A DNA stretch of 14,660 nucleotides, taken from assembly GCA_963991145.1 (NCBI GenBank), contig CAXDOZ010000058.1, forward strand, positions 1-14,660, given 5' to 3'. The notes beneath the pieces were generated by a model. It had not been told where the DNA came from, searched no databases, and saw nothing but the letters and a program-made list of their open reading frames with translations. Positions 1 through 7,463 of this stretch are shown piece by piece; position 1 is the first letter of the stretch; the number at the start of each line of letters is the position of its first letter. The stretch is from CAXDOZ01 sp963991145 (lineage in GTDB: Bacteria; Bacteroidota; Bacteroidia; Chitinophagales; JABDMM01). Made by a program: the position numbers and the translations under genes.

Positions 1-15
1 GGTAGTGGATTATTG

Positions 16-23
16 TAGATTTG
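16..23 (+). promoter_or_regulatory. Bacteroidota -7 promoter element for the metH operon
   Basis: TAGATTTG matches the Bacteroidota -7 consensus TAnnTTTG exactly. Transcription would begin around position 28-30, shortly before the SAM aptamer at 49, which is the expected arrangement. The matching -33 element (TTTG) would lie just left of the window, so only half of the promoter can be seen. Confidence 0.5.
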
Positions 24-48
24 AACTTCGTTCTTGAAACAAACAATA

Positions 49-143
49 ACTTATAGAGAAAGGCGGAGGGATTAGGCCCGTTGATGTCTTGGCAACCCTG
101 TTCAGCAGAAGGTGCCAACTCCTACCCAAGCGGAAAAATAAGT
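49..143 (+). ncRNA. SAM-I (S-box) riboswitch aptamer
   Basis: This is an S-adenosylmethionine-sensing leader that controls the methionine synthase genes downstream. P1 pairs ACTTAT (49-54) with ATAAGT (138-143). The conserved core GGCGGAGGGA lies at 62-71, with GGCCC just after it. P3 pairs TGGCAACC (99 onward) with AGGTGCCA. The conserved CTCC segment is followed by a small P4 hairpin, CC-caagc-GG. The order and the length of about 95 nt fit the SAM-I family. No hairpin with a T-tract lies between the aptamer and the start codon at 209, so control may be translational or may use alternative pairing rather than a classical terminator. Confidence 0.9.
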
Positions 144-208
144 GAACTTGTAGCATCTAGCCTGCGAACCTTAGCTTCTCTTTATCAGTTATCAATCAAA
201 TTTTAGAA

Positions 209-1219
209 ATGGCTAACAATATTCTAGACATAGCCTCAAAGAGGATACTGGTACTCGACGGTGCCATGGGTACGATGATCCAGCGACATAAGCTGGAAGA
301 GGAGGATTTTAGAGGTGAGCGATTTAAGGATCACGAGCATCCACTAAAAGGAAATAATGACCTGCTTAGCCTCACTCGTCCGGATATTATTCGCGATATC
401 CATGCACAGTACTTTGCTGCCGGTGCGGATATCGCAGAGACAAATACATTTAGCGGAACCACCATCGCCCAGGCTGATTACCATCTTGAGCATGTTGTTT
501 ACGATCTCAATTACGAATCGGCTAGAATAGCCAGAGAAGTAGCAGATGAGTTCACAGCAAAGGAGCCGGATAAGCCTCGTTTTGTTGCAGGTTCCATGGG
601 ACCAACAAACAGAACTGCCAGCCTTTCGCCAGACGTGAATGACCCGGGCTTCAGAGCAGTTACATTTGATGAGCTTCGCATTGCCTACAAAGAGCAGGCA
701 AAAGGATTGATTGACGGAGGCTCAGATATGCTTCTTGTTGAAACGGTATTTGATACCCTGAATGCAAAAGCAGCCCTCTTCGCCATTGAAGAACTATTTG
801 ATGAAATTGGAAAGCGCTTACCTGTGATGGTGTCAGGTACGATCACCGATGCAAGTGGAAGAACACTTTCAGGTCAGACCACTGAAGCTTTTTTAATTTC
901 AATTTCCCATATCCCGCTTTTCAGCGTTGGCTTGAATTGCGCATTAGGCGCAGCTCAGTTGAGACCATACCTTCAGGTCTTAGCAACCAAGTCTCCATTT
1001 CTTGTGAGTGCTCATCCAAATGCCGGACTACCAAATGAGTTTGGTCAGTACGATGAAACACCGGAAGAAATGGCCGAGCAGATTCAGAGCTATCTCGATG
1101 AATCTCTCGTAAACGTAATTGGTGGATGTTGCGGAACCACTCCGGAACATATTACCGCGATTGCAGAGCTGGCAGCTAAATATGAGCCCAGACAATTAAC
1201 AGAAGTTATTAGTGCCTAA
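209..1219 (+). CDS. metH: Methionine synthase, homocysteine-binding subunit (split MetH, N-terminal half)
   Basis: The product is a zinc-dependent homocysteine S-methyltransferase domain of 336 residues, the first module of cobalamin-dependent methionine synthase in the cytoplasm. It binds and activates homocysteine, which receives the methyl group from methylcobalamin. The start of the barrel has the family motif LDGAMGTMIQ. The three zinc-ligand cysteines are present: C244 in the NCALG motif and C307/C308 in GGCCGT. ATG 209 was chosen because it is the first in-frame ATG after the riboswitch and leads straight into the conserved N-terminus. As is usual in Bacteroidota, no Shine-Dalgarno sequence is visible. 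The gene ends with TAA directly before, and in frame with, the ATG of the next gene, which carries the rest of MetH. It is very probably SAM-repressed through the riboswitch. Confidence 0.95.
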   Translation: MANNILDIASKRILVLDGAMGTMIQRHKLEEEDFRGERFKDHEHPLKGNNDLLSLTRPDIIRDIHAQYFAAGADIAETNTFSGTTIAQADYHLEHVVYDLNYESARIAREVADEFTAKEPDKPRFVAGSMGPTNRTASLSPDVNDPGFRAVTFDELRIAYKEQAKGLIDGGSDMLLVETVFDTLNAKAALFAIEELFDEIGKRLPVMVSGTITDASGRTLSGQTTEAFLISISHIPLFSVGLNCALGAAQLRPYLQVLATKSPFLVSAHPNAGLPNEFGQYDETPEEMAEQIQSYLDESLVNVIGGCCGTTPEHITAIAELAAKYEPRQLTEVISA

Positions 1220-3898
1220 ATGGATAATCCCACAATTCCTTTCCTAAAGCTTTCAGGTCTTGAGCCTGTAGTCATTACGCCGCAAACCAATTTTGTGAAC
1301 GTTGGTGAGCGATGCAATGTGACCGGGTCGCGTCGCTTTCTTCGCCTTATCAAGGAAGAAGATTTTGAATCGGCTTTAGCCGTGGCTCGTCATCAGGTTG
1401 AAGGCGGAGCACAGGTTCTCGATATCAATATGGATGAAGGGATGATCGATGGTAAAGAAGCCATGGTTCGATTCCTTAACCTTCTTGCAGCTGAACCCGA
1501 TATCGCAAGGATCCCCATCATGATCGATTCTTCTAAATGGGAGATCATCGAAGCTGGATTGAAATGTGTGCAGGGGAAGAGTATCGTAAACTCGATCTCT
1601 CTCAAAGAAGGAGAGGAGGAGTTTCTTCATCATGCCCGACTCATCCGCCGGTACGGCGCAGCTGTTATTGTAATGGCTTTTGATGAAGACGGACAGGCAG
1701 ATTCATACGAGCGTAGAATTGAAATTTGTGAGCGCTCTTATAAGCTACTCACAGAGAAAGTGAATTTCCCACCGGAAGAGATCATTTTCGACCCAAATAT
1801 TTTCCCTGTCGCCACGGGAATTGAAGAGCATAACAACAATGCTTTAGATTTTTTCCGTGGAACAAAATGGATCAAAGAGAACCTTCCAGGTGCAAAAGTC
1901 TCAGGTGGTGTTTCAAATGTATCCTTCTCTTTTCGTGGGAATGATGTAGTGCGTGAAGCCATGCACTCTGCATTTTTATATCACGGAATTCAGCACGGAA
2001 TGGATATGGGAATTGTAAACCCGGCCATGCTTCAGGTTTATGATGAGATTCCAAAAGAGCTTTTAGAAAAAGTCGAGGATGTTCTTCTAAATCGACGTCC
2101 AGATGCGACAGAGATTTTGGTTGATTATGCCGAAACGGTAAGAGGAACAGCTACTGAGAAAAAGGTAGACGATGCCTGGAGAAACGAGCCTGTCGAGAAA
2201 AGACTTTCACATGCATTGATCAAGGGCATTGTAGATTTTGTAGTTGAGGATACAGAGGAAGCCCGACAAAAATACCCTTCACCACTTTCAGTGATTGAGG
2301 GCCCTTTGATGGACGGCATGAACATCGTTGGTGATCTGTTCGGGTCGGGTAAAATGTTCCTTCCTCAGGTTGTGAAAAGTGCGCGTGTAATGAAAAAAGC
2401 CGTAGCATATCTCACCCCATATATTGAAGAGGAGAATGCCGGCGAAAAGCAATCTGCAGGTAAGATCCTCATGGCAACTGTTAAAGGTGATGTTCACGAT
2501 ATCGGGAAGAATATCGTGGGTGTTGTTCTAGGTTGTAACAACTATGAAGTTGTGGACATGGGAGTCATGGTTCCGGCAGACAAGATCCTGGATGCTGCTA
2601 AAGAGCATCAGGTTGATATTATAGGCCTAAGCGGCCTGATCACTCCTTCTCTCGACGAGATGGTTCACGTAGGAAAAGAGATGGAGCGTAGTGGATTTAA
2701 TATTCCACTGATGATTGGAGGAGCAACAACTTCTCAGATCCATACTGCCGTTAAGATAGACCCGGAATACCAAAGAGGGCAGGTGGTTCACGTACTTGAT
2801 GCCTCTCGTTCAGTTACCGTAGCAGAGAATCTTCTCGGTAAAAAGAAAGATGATTTTGAGTCAGCCCTACGGGCCGATTATCAAAAGATGCGCGAGGATC
2901 ACGCTTCTAAAAAACAGCGCGTCCAATACGTTTCACTCGAGGCGGCAAGAGCAAACAAATTAAAAACCGATTGGGATAATACAGAGATCGTTAAACCGAA
3001 TTTCATCGGACCGAAGGTCTTTGAAAATTATTCAATTTCAGAATTAAGAGAGTACATAGACTGGTCTCCATTCTTCATGACCTGGGAGATGAAAGGCCGT
3101 TATCCAAAGATCCTAGAGCATCCTCGTTTTGGAGAAGAAGCTACAAAGCTTTTTGACGATGCCAATAAGATGTTGGATGAAATTGAAAAAGCCGGCAGCC
3201 CAATTGCGAAAGCTGTAATTGGATTATTCCCTGCTAATTCCGTCGAAGACGATATTTTAATTTACTCTGATGAGAGCAGAGGTAAGATCATTTGTAAATT
3301 CAGTCAGATGCGTCAGCAGGCCAAAAAAGCTGACGGACCAAATTACTCCCTAGCTGATTTTATTGCACCACTTGACTCAGGCCGAATTGATTATTTAGGC
3401 GCCTTTGCTGTTACTGCAGGTATCGGATTGGAGGAATGGGTTGAGCGCTTTGAGGCAGATCACGATGATTACAATAGCATTTTGATCAAAGCAGTCGCAG
3501 ATCGTTTAGCGGAGGCATTTGCAGAGAGAATGCATCAAAGAGTCAGAGAGGAATTTTGGGCTTATGCTCCAAATGAATCACTAGATAACGAAGCTTTGAT
3601 CGCCGAGAAATATCAGGGAATTCGTCCTGCTCCCGGTTATCCTGCCAGCCCGGATCACACCGAGAAAGAAACACTGTGGAAACTGCTTGAGGTAGAGGAG
3701 AATACTGGAATTAGCCTGACTTCTTCATTTGCTATGTATCCAACTGCTTCTGTTTCGGGGCTTTACTTTGCGCACCCAGCTTCTAAGTACTTCGGTGTAG
3801 GCAGAGTATCTAAGGATCAGGTTAGTGATCTTGCCAAAAGAAAAGGAATGGAATTCGAAGAGCTTGAAAGATGGCTCACTTCCTCGATCAACTACTGA
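1220..3898 (+). CDS. metH: Methionine synthase, folate-, cobalamin- and SAM-binding subunit (split MetH, C-terminal part)
   Basis: This 892-residue protein carries the other MetH modules and must act with the homocysteine-binding subunit encoded just upstream. The pterin-binding (methyl-THF) domain starts near residue 25 with NVGERCNVTGSRRF. The cobalamin cap helix bundle is at about 355-395 (GDLFGSGKMFLPQVVKSARV). The Rossmann B12 domain contains DVHDIGKN, with His426 as the expected lower axial cobalt ligand. The C-terminal reactivation domain contains RPAPGYP at 802-808, the SAM-binding signature. Together the two parts give 1228 residues, close to the 1227 of E. coli MetH, so no domain is missing. 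The ATG directly follows the upstream TAA in the same frame and has no visible ribosome-binding site, which suggests coupled translation. Confidence 0.96.
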   Translation: MDNPTIPFLKLSGLEPVVITPQTNFVNVGERCNVTGSRRFLRLIKEEDFESALAVARHQVEGGAQVLDINMDEGMIDGKEAMVRFLNLLAAEPDIARIPIMIDSSKWEIIEAGLKCVQGKSIVNSISLKEGEEEFLHHARLIRRYGAAVIVMAFDEDGQADSYERRIEICERSYKLLTEKVNFPPEEIIFDPNIFPVATGIEEHNNNALDFFRGTKWIKENLPGAKVSGGVSNVSFSFRGNDVVREAMHSAFLYHGIQHGMDMGIVNPAMLQVYDEIPKELLEKVEDVLLNRRPDATEILVDYAETVRGTATEKKVDDAWRNEPVEKRLSHALIKGIVDFVVEDTEEARQKYPSPLSVIEGPLMDGMNIVGDLFGSGKMFLPQVVKSARVMKKAVAYLTPYIEEENAGEKQSAGKILMATVKGDVHDIGKNIVGVVLGCNNYEVVDMGVMVPADKILDAAKEHQVDIIGLSGLITPSLDEMVHVGKEMERSGFNIPLMIGGATTSQIHTAVKIDPEYQRGQVVHVLDASRSVTVAENLLGKKKDDFESALRADYQKMREDHASKKQRVQYVSLEAARANKLKTDWDNTEIVKPNFIGPKVFENYSISELREYIDWSPFFMTWEMKGRYPKILEHPRFGEEATKLFDDANKMLDEIEKAGSPIAKAVIGLFPANSVEDDILIYSDESRGKIICKFSQMRQQAKKADGPNYSLADFIAPLDSGRIDYLGAFAVTAGIGLEEWVERFEADHDDYNSILIKAVADRLAEAFAERMHQRVREEFWAYAPNESLDNEALIAEKYQGIRPAPGYPASPDHTEKETLWKLLEVEENTGISLTSSFAMYPTASVSGLYFAHPASKYFGVGRVSKDQVSDLAKRKGMEFEELERWLTSSINY

Positions 3899-3923
3899 TT
3901 TTTCCTTTCGTACATTATTCAGG

Positions 3924-3973
3924 ACAACACTATGTGGATTATGCATATTGTTAATTATCAATGTGTTGTTTTT
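3924..3973 (+). terminator. Possible weak terminator after metH
   Basis: ACAACAC (3924-3930) can pair with GTGTTGT (3963-3969), which runs directly into a T-tract. The stem is only 7 bp and A/T-rich, with a long loop of about 32 nt that may hold a small inner hairpin (ATTG/CAAT). It could reduce read-through from metH into the next gene. The long loop makes this uncertain. Confidence 0.3.
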
Positions 3974-4007
3974 CCTTTCATTTTATCAATCTTCGCTTAG
4001 CAAAGCC

Positions 4008-4811
4008 ATGACTATGAGAGTTGTTAGCGCAGTATTGATTCTATTGACTTGTTTGAGTTTTTCAGCTGAGGCCCAGATACTTACAACTCAGGAGAAGAAA
4101 GAGCTAAAGAAGGAACTGAAGGCCTACCGCAAGGATATCGATTCCTACAAAATGTACAAGGAAGAGAATGAATTGAATCGTCAGATGATCGATGATCAGG
4201 CCGTTACGATTCAAACACTTCAACTTCAGTTAGAGAGAAAGAATACGCTGATCAAGGAGCTCAATGATACCATTGCTTATCTAAGATCTTTACTCGGACA
4301 GGGTAGTGGCTTTACTCCTGGAAGTACAACAGAATTCCCTGAAGGAACTGTTTATCAGGTTCAGGTAGGAGTATTCAAGTACTTTGATATCCGCGACCTT
4401 CTGAGCAATCCAAAATTCTTCAGAACTGAAGAAGTAGATGGAATGGTTCGCTATTCAATAGGTTACTTCGAGGATTACGAAGACGCAACAAACTTTAAGG
4501 CCAAAATGAGAGCCATGGGGCTTTCAGATGCTTTTGTAACTACCTATACCGATGGAGAACGAGTTTATGAAGGTGCTCCACCGGCCAGAACATATCAACC
4601 CACAGATAACTCTCCCTCCGTTCTTCCAGCTAGCAACAGCACAAACAGTGATGGTAGAACTGAATCAATAGAGATCAATACGGGATATCAATCTGGTTCA
4701 GGAGATAGTGATGCTGGTACTACCGATGAAGGTGAGTACGAATGGATCATAGTTACAGATGGAAAAGGAAATACAGGTCGTGTTAAGAGATTAAAAGACG
4801 ACGAATTATAA
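4008..4811 (+). CDS. Secreted coiled-coil protein with SPOR-like domain
   Basis: This envelope protein of about 267 residues has no recognised specific name. Residues 1-23 form a signal peptide (MTMRVVSAVLILLTCLSFSA, then EAQ), probably cleaved after AEAQ. Residues 28-97 are rich in K/E/L with heptad character and probably form a coiled coil. Residues 115-182 resemble a SPOR fold: YQVQVGVFKYF, a central RYSIGYFEDYEDATNFKAKM, and a final strand DAFVTTYTDG. SPOR domains bind denuded peptidoglycan glycan in known proteins, so a cell-wall role is inferred. Residues 187-242 are low-complexity and polar. An open frame runs back into metH, but it has no ATG between the metH stop and 4008. ATG 4008 or 4014 therefore gives the natural start just before the signal peptide. 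The gene ends 30 bp before a strong terminator. Confidence 0.75.
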   Translation: MTMRVVSAVLILLTCLSFSAEAQILTTQEKKELKKELKAYRKDIDSYKMYKEENELNRQMIDDQAVTIQTLQLQLERKNTLIKELNDTIAYLRSLLGQGSGFTPGSTTEFPEGTVYQVQVGVFKYFDIRDLLSNPKFFRTEEVDGMVRYSIGYFEDYEDATNFKAKMRAMGLSDAFVTTYTDGERVYEGAPPARTYQPTDNSPSVLPASNSTNSDGRTESIEINTGYQSGSGDSDAGTTDEGEYEWIIVTDGKGNTGRVKRLKDDEL

Positions 4812-4841
4812 AGAATTAGTGGTGGTCGCTTATTCCCTTGG

Positions 4842-4867
4842 AAAACCTGCTTCGGCAGGTTTTTTTT
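4842..4867 (+). terminator. Rho-independent terminator with UUCG loop
   Basis: AAAACCTGC (4842-4850) pairs perfectly with GCAGGTTTT (4855-4863) around a TTCG tetraloop. The T-run extends from 4860 to 4867. It ends the plus-strand unit after the SPOR-like gene. The convergent cyclase gene stops at 4866, so the same hairpin, with a shorter run of four T on its other side, could also stop minus-strand transcripts. Confidence 0.9.
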
Positions 4868-5966
4868 ATTTCATTGGAACGCGTTGGTTGATGGCGAAGA
4901 CCCCAACTTCCTTCTCTTTACCTCTTAGAGTGAGATTATCCTGAAACTCTGCTTCGATATTATCCGTTCCGATTGTCTTTACAATTTCATCAGAAACTAA
5001 AAAGGGCTGATGGAACTTATTGCAGAGTTCCTGGATCCTGGCAGCGGTATTTAGAACATCACTGTGATATGCGATCTCTTTGCGAATGATCCCAACTTCA
5101 GCAACCATTACCCGGCCAGAATTCAATCCTGCCTTGAACTCCGGGATTACTCCATAATTCTGCTTGTAATACTCTCCCTTCTCCTCCAGCACATCCTTGA
5201 AATCAAAATAAATATTGATGGCGTGCTTGTAAGAAGCGATATTCTTTATCCTCCAGGTTAACACTACTTCATCTCCAACATATTGATAGAGCTCGGCGTG
5301 ATTATCGAGGATCGGATCGGTAAGGTCCCTGAAACAATCCTGGATCAGCATTGAATACTTTTCGTGTCCAAGTGTCTCTGCCAGAGTGGTAGATGATTTT
5401 AGATCGAGGAATAAAAAGACTCTGTTTTCCTCTTTAGGTTCCTGATATCTTCCAGAAACCAGGTCGGAGAAATATTGCGATCCAATTTTGACCCGTAGGA
5501 TCTTGAAGGTGTTAAATATGGTTAGCCCTAAGAGCGTGTAAACGCTTAATAGGAAAAACTCCAGGTAGAATGCGGGTGTCCACTTGAAAGTTGCTAAAGC
5601 AGGAGCGAAAGTTGGGAATATGTAAACCACAACAACCAGCGACACCATTAGCGTCCCGATTATGATGGCCAGATTGTAGAAGGTTCTACGTAATACGATC
5701 ATCCAAACAGCCTGTCGGGTTCTTAGATCTGAGAAGTATTGCCGATCCATTAATGCATTCAGCGATCCGATAAAGAAGCCCAGGATTAGAGGGAAACCAA
5801 ACAGGATTCTCATGTTGTAATAGGCAGCCCCAAGTGTACCATCTGCCAATAAGATCTCTGGCCTGTAGAACCTTAAAAAGGTCATTATAAAATAGAATGA
5901 TACCCAAAAGCCAATGTTTGGGAACACTCTATTTCTAAAGTTCAATTGTTCGCGATGGGGGGTCAT
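4866..5966 (-). CDS. Membrane class III adenylate/guanylate-type nucleotide cyclase
   Basis: The 366-residue protein has about four hydrophobic segments (roughly 18-34, 50-70, 98-117 and 133-152), a short linker, and a cytoplasmic class III cyclase domain at about 180-345. Expected catalytic residues are present. Metal-binding Asp188 lies in FLFLDLKSST and Asp232 in YVGDEVV. The transition-state pair is Asn306 and Arg310 in VLNTAARI. The product should be a 3',5'-cyclic nucleotide made at the inner membrane. The position that is Lys in typical adenylate cyclases (K-x-x-G-D) is Gln228, so the base used cannot be predicted with confidence. The start codon overlaps the stop of the upstream HD/PycTM-like gene (ATGA), so the two are almost certainly co-translated. 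The N-terminal membrane part is not a family I can name. Confidence 0.88.
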   Translation of the reverse strand: MTPHREQLNFRNRVFPNIGFWVSFYFIMTFLRFYRPEILLADGTLGAAYYNMRILFGFPLILGFFIGSLNALMDRQYFSDLRTRQAVWMIVLRRTFYNLAIIIGTLMVSLVVVVYIFPTFAPALATFKWTPAFYLEFFLLSVYTLLGLTIFNTFKILRVKIGSQYFSDLVSGRYQEPKEENRVFLFLDLKSSTTLAETLGHEKYSMLIQDCFRDLTDPILDNHAELYQYVGDEVVLTWRIKNIASYKHAINIYFDFKDVLEEKGEYYKQNYGVIPEFKAGLNSGRVMVAEVGIIRKEIAYHSDVLNTAARIQELCNKFHQPFLVSDEIVKTIGTDNIEAEFQDNLTLRGKEKEVGVFAINQRVPMK

Positions 5967-7153
5967 GCGTTCGTTGTGAATGCGATGATAAATGCAAGGG
6001 CAGAAATTATTGATCCCACCATGAATATGGTATAGCAGATTCTCAGGTAACGGTATTTCCTGGCAAGTACCTTTCCAAGAAAGAATAAGTCCTTTGAAAG
6101 AGAGCTATAGAGCATCTTATCGTCGTGCATTAAAGTGTCTAATCCCCATTCAAATTCTTCAAGACTCATTCCCTGAAAGTTTCCAAAGAAGAGTAGATTG
6201 ACCTTGCTATCGAGGAAGGCATCCCTTGAAAAGTTTTGCTTGGTGACTTTTGGCCTTGTTGCCAAAATGGCGAAGAACATCGAGCTGATACAAACGGTGA
6301 TCAGGATGATCGTAGGGATGATCAACTCGCCATTATTATCAAGCTTTGGAGCAAGCGTACTTAAGATAAGAGAGAGCATGATCGCTGTGATCGAGAGCAT
6401 GATATTTGCTTTGCTATCCGCGATGGAGCTCAGATTATTATGGTTTCGAAGCGAGACACGGAACATGGTCTCAACTCCTCGTCCAAATCTGTTCTTCTCT
6501 TTCTTATCCTTCTTAGGCTTGTCCTTCTTTGCCTCCATCGACTGGATCTTTTCTTCCAGCTTCCCGATATTCTTGAATTTTTGATTCTGGAAGAGATCTG
6601 CCGCTTCCTGTGTTTTGAATTGGTGATTGCTGATGAACTCATGGTTCATTTTCACCCATTCTTTATCAGTCATCTCCGTTTCACCGGTCGACTTCATTTC
6701 CTCATAGAGCTTCTGACTCTGCTCAAAACACTGACTTGTGCCCAGATGCGCGAGATCGGCATCCATCATAATGAGTTCCAGCTTACTGAAGTCATTCCAA
6801 TCTACGCCCAATTGTGTAGCGAGAATGCACTTCTCAACTATTACTATATCATCCTCTGGGAAATCTCTTTGACCTAACCATTCACGAGCAATACTGGCAG
6901 AGATCTTCTCATGCCCTTCCTTCTGCTCCATATAACCAAGGTCGTGGAAGAGAGCTGCAAATCCCATCAGCTTCACCTCATGGTCAGAAACGCCTGCTTT
7001 CTCTCCAATAAGAACTACCATATTGATCACACCTTTCGTGTGGTCATAGTTGTGATAGCACAAATTCTTGTTCTCTGTGCTAACAAACCTCTGGTAAACG
7101 AATTCCAAAGCCTCGGCAAACAGTGGGTCTTGTTTCAGTTGCTCGACAGTCAT
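5963..7153 (-). CDS. HD-domain protein with C-terminal Pycsar effector-like (PycTM/DUF5706) membrane domain
   Basis: This is a 396-residue two-part protein. Residues 1-190 form an HD-superfamily metal phosphohydrolase domain: H34 and H38 in CYHNYDHT, the H70-D71 doublet in LFHDLGYMEQKEGHE, and the downstream D131 in MMDADLAHLG. A charged Lys-rich linker (about 195-222) follows. The C-terminal part begins with FRVSLRNHNNLSSIADSKAN (231-250) and has membrane helices at about 250-268, 280-298 and 374-393. I recognise this arrangement as the PycTM type, the membrane effector module of Pycsar (cyclic UMP/CMP) anti-phage systems, from memory and without a database search. It is the first gene of an operon with the membrane cyclase. 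The inferred role is to sense, and perhaps hydrolyse, the cyclase product. In Bacteroidota this family may also serve ordinary signalling. Confidence 0.82.
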   Translation of the reverse strand: MTVEQLKQDPLFAEALEFVYQRFVSTENKNLCYHNYDHTKGVINMVVLIGEKAGVSDHEVKLMGFAALFHDLGYMEQKEGHEKISASIAREWLGQRDFPEDDIVIVEKCILATQLGVDWNDFSKLELIMMDADLAHLGTSQCFEQSQKLYEEMKSTGETEMTDKEWVKMNHEFISNHQFKTQEAADLFQNQKFKNIGKLEEKIQSMEAKKDKPKKDKKEKNRFGRGVETMFRVSLRNHNNLSSIADSKANIMLSITAIMLSLILSTLAPKLDNNGELIIPTIILITVCISSMFFAILATRPKVTKQNFSRDAFLDSKVNLLFFGNFQGMSLEEFEWGLDTLMHDDKMLYSSLSKDLFFLGKVLARKYRYLRICYTIFMVGSIISALAFIIAFTTNA

Positions 7154-7169
7154 TCTGCGCTGTTTAAGA

Positions 7170-7177
7170 CAAAGTTA
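7170..7177 (-). promoter_or_regulatory. Candidate -7 element for the HD/cyclase operon
   Basis: On the minus strand the sequence reads TAACTTTG, an exact match to TAnnTTTG, 16 bp before the start codon at 7153. Transcription would start only about ten bases ahead of the ATG, giving a very short leader. No good TTTG element is seen at the usual -33 distance, so this is a partial match. Confidence 0.4.
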
Positions 7178-7270
7178 ACAAAATGGAGGCTCGGGAAGTT
7201 CGAACGCGCGGGGAATGGTGGTTTGTGAGGGATTTGAGCATTAGGCACATTGGGAGGGAGGAAAAATGGG

Positions 7271-7297
7271 ATTAATGTGATTAATGTGGTCAATGTG
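7271..7297. repeat. Three 9-bp direct repeats, ATTAATGTG type
   Basis: ATTAATGTG occurs twice in tandem (7271-7279 and 7280-7288), followed by a diverged copy, GTCAATGTG (7289-7297). A further exact copy lies apart at 7518-7526. The spacing is slightly under one helical turn. The repeats could be protein-binding sites upstream of the HD/cyclase operon or simple slippage products. Confidence 0.7.
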
Positions 7298-7338
7298 TTT
7301 TGGGTTTGTGCAGGGATTCTCAATCTCAGTCCTCTTCA

Positions 7339-7366
7339 AGGAAAGGGGATGTTTGGTCCCTTTCCT
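7339..7366. repeat. Perfect 9-bp inverted repeat
   Basis: AGGAAAGGG (7339-7347) is the exact reverse complement of CCCTTTCCT (7358-7366), with a 10-nt loop between them. No T-tract follows on either strand, so it is not a standard terminator. It may be part of a dispersed intergenic repeat. Confidence 0.65.
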
Positions 7367-7402
7367 AAAGTGTCTGCAATCAAATGTGCAATTCAATTTA
7401 AC

Positions 7403-7463
7403 TGACCCCGGAGGTCCAGTAGGGGTGGGTTAAAGAACTATTGTGCCACCTCCCCTGTGGTCA
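7403..7463. repeat. Two-part inverted repeat (possible structured RNA or repeat remnant)
   Basis: TGACC (7403-7407) pairs with GGTCA (7459-7463). Inside it, GGAGGT (7410-7415) pairs with ACCTCC (7448-7453), separated by a short asymmetric internal loop. The terminal loop contains AGGGGTGGG. The nested pairing is unlikely to be entirely chance, but no family is recognised. Confidence 0.45.

Noticed and set aside
3825..4007. Longer 5' extension of the SPOR-like gene overlapping the end of metH
   Set aside because: The frame is open, but the extension has no ATG between the metH stop and 4008, and it would place an unrelated hydrophobic stretch before an obvious signal peptide. Starts at 4008 or 4014 fit better.
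6198..6877. Plus-strand open frames opposite the HD-domain gene (128 and 145 residues)
   Set aside because: They lie antisense to a gene with clear HD and membrane-domain motifs, show no recognisable domain, and look like shadows of its codon pattern.
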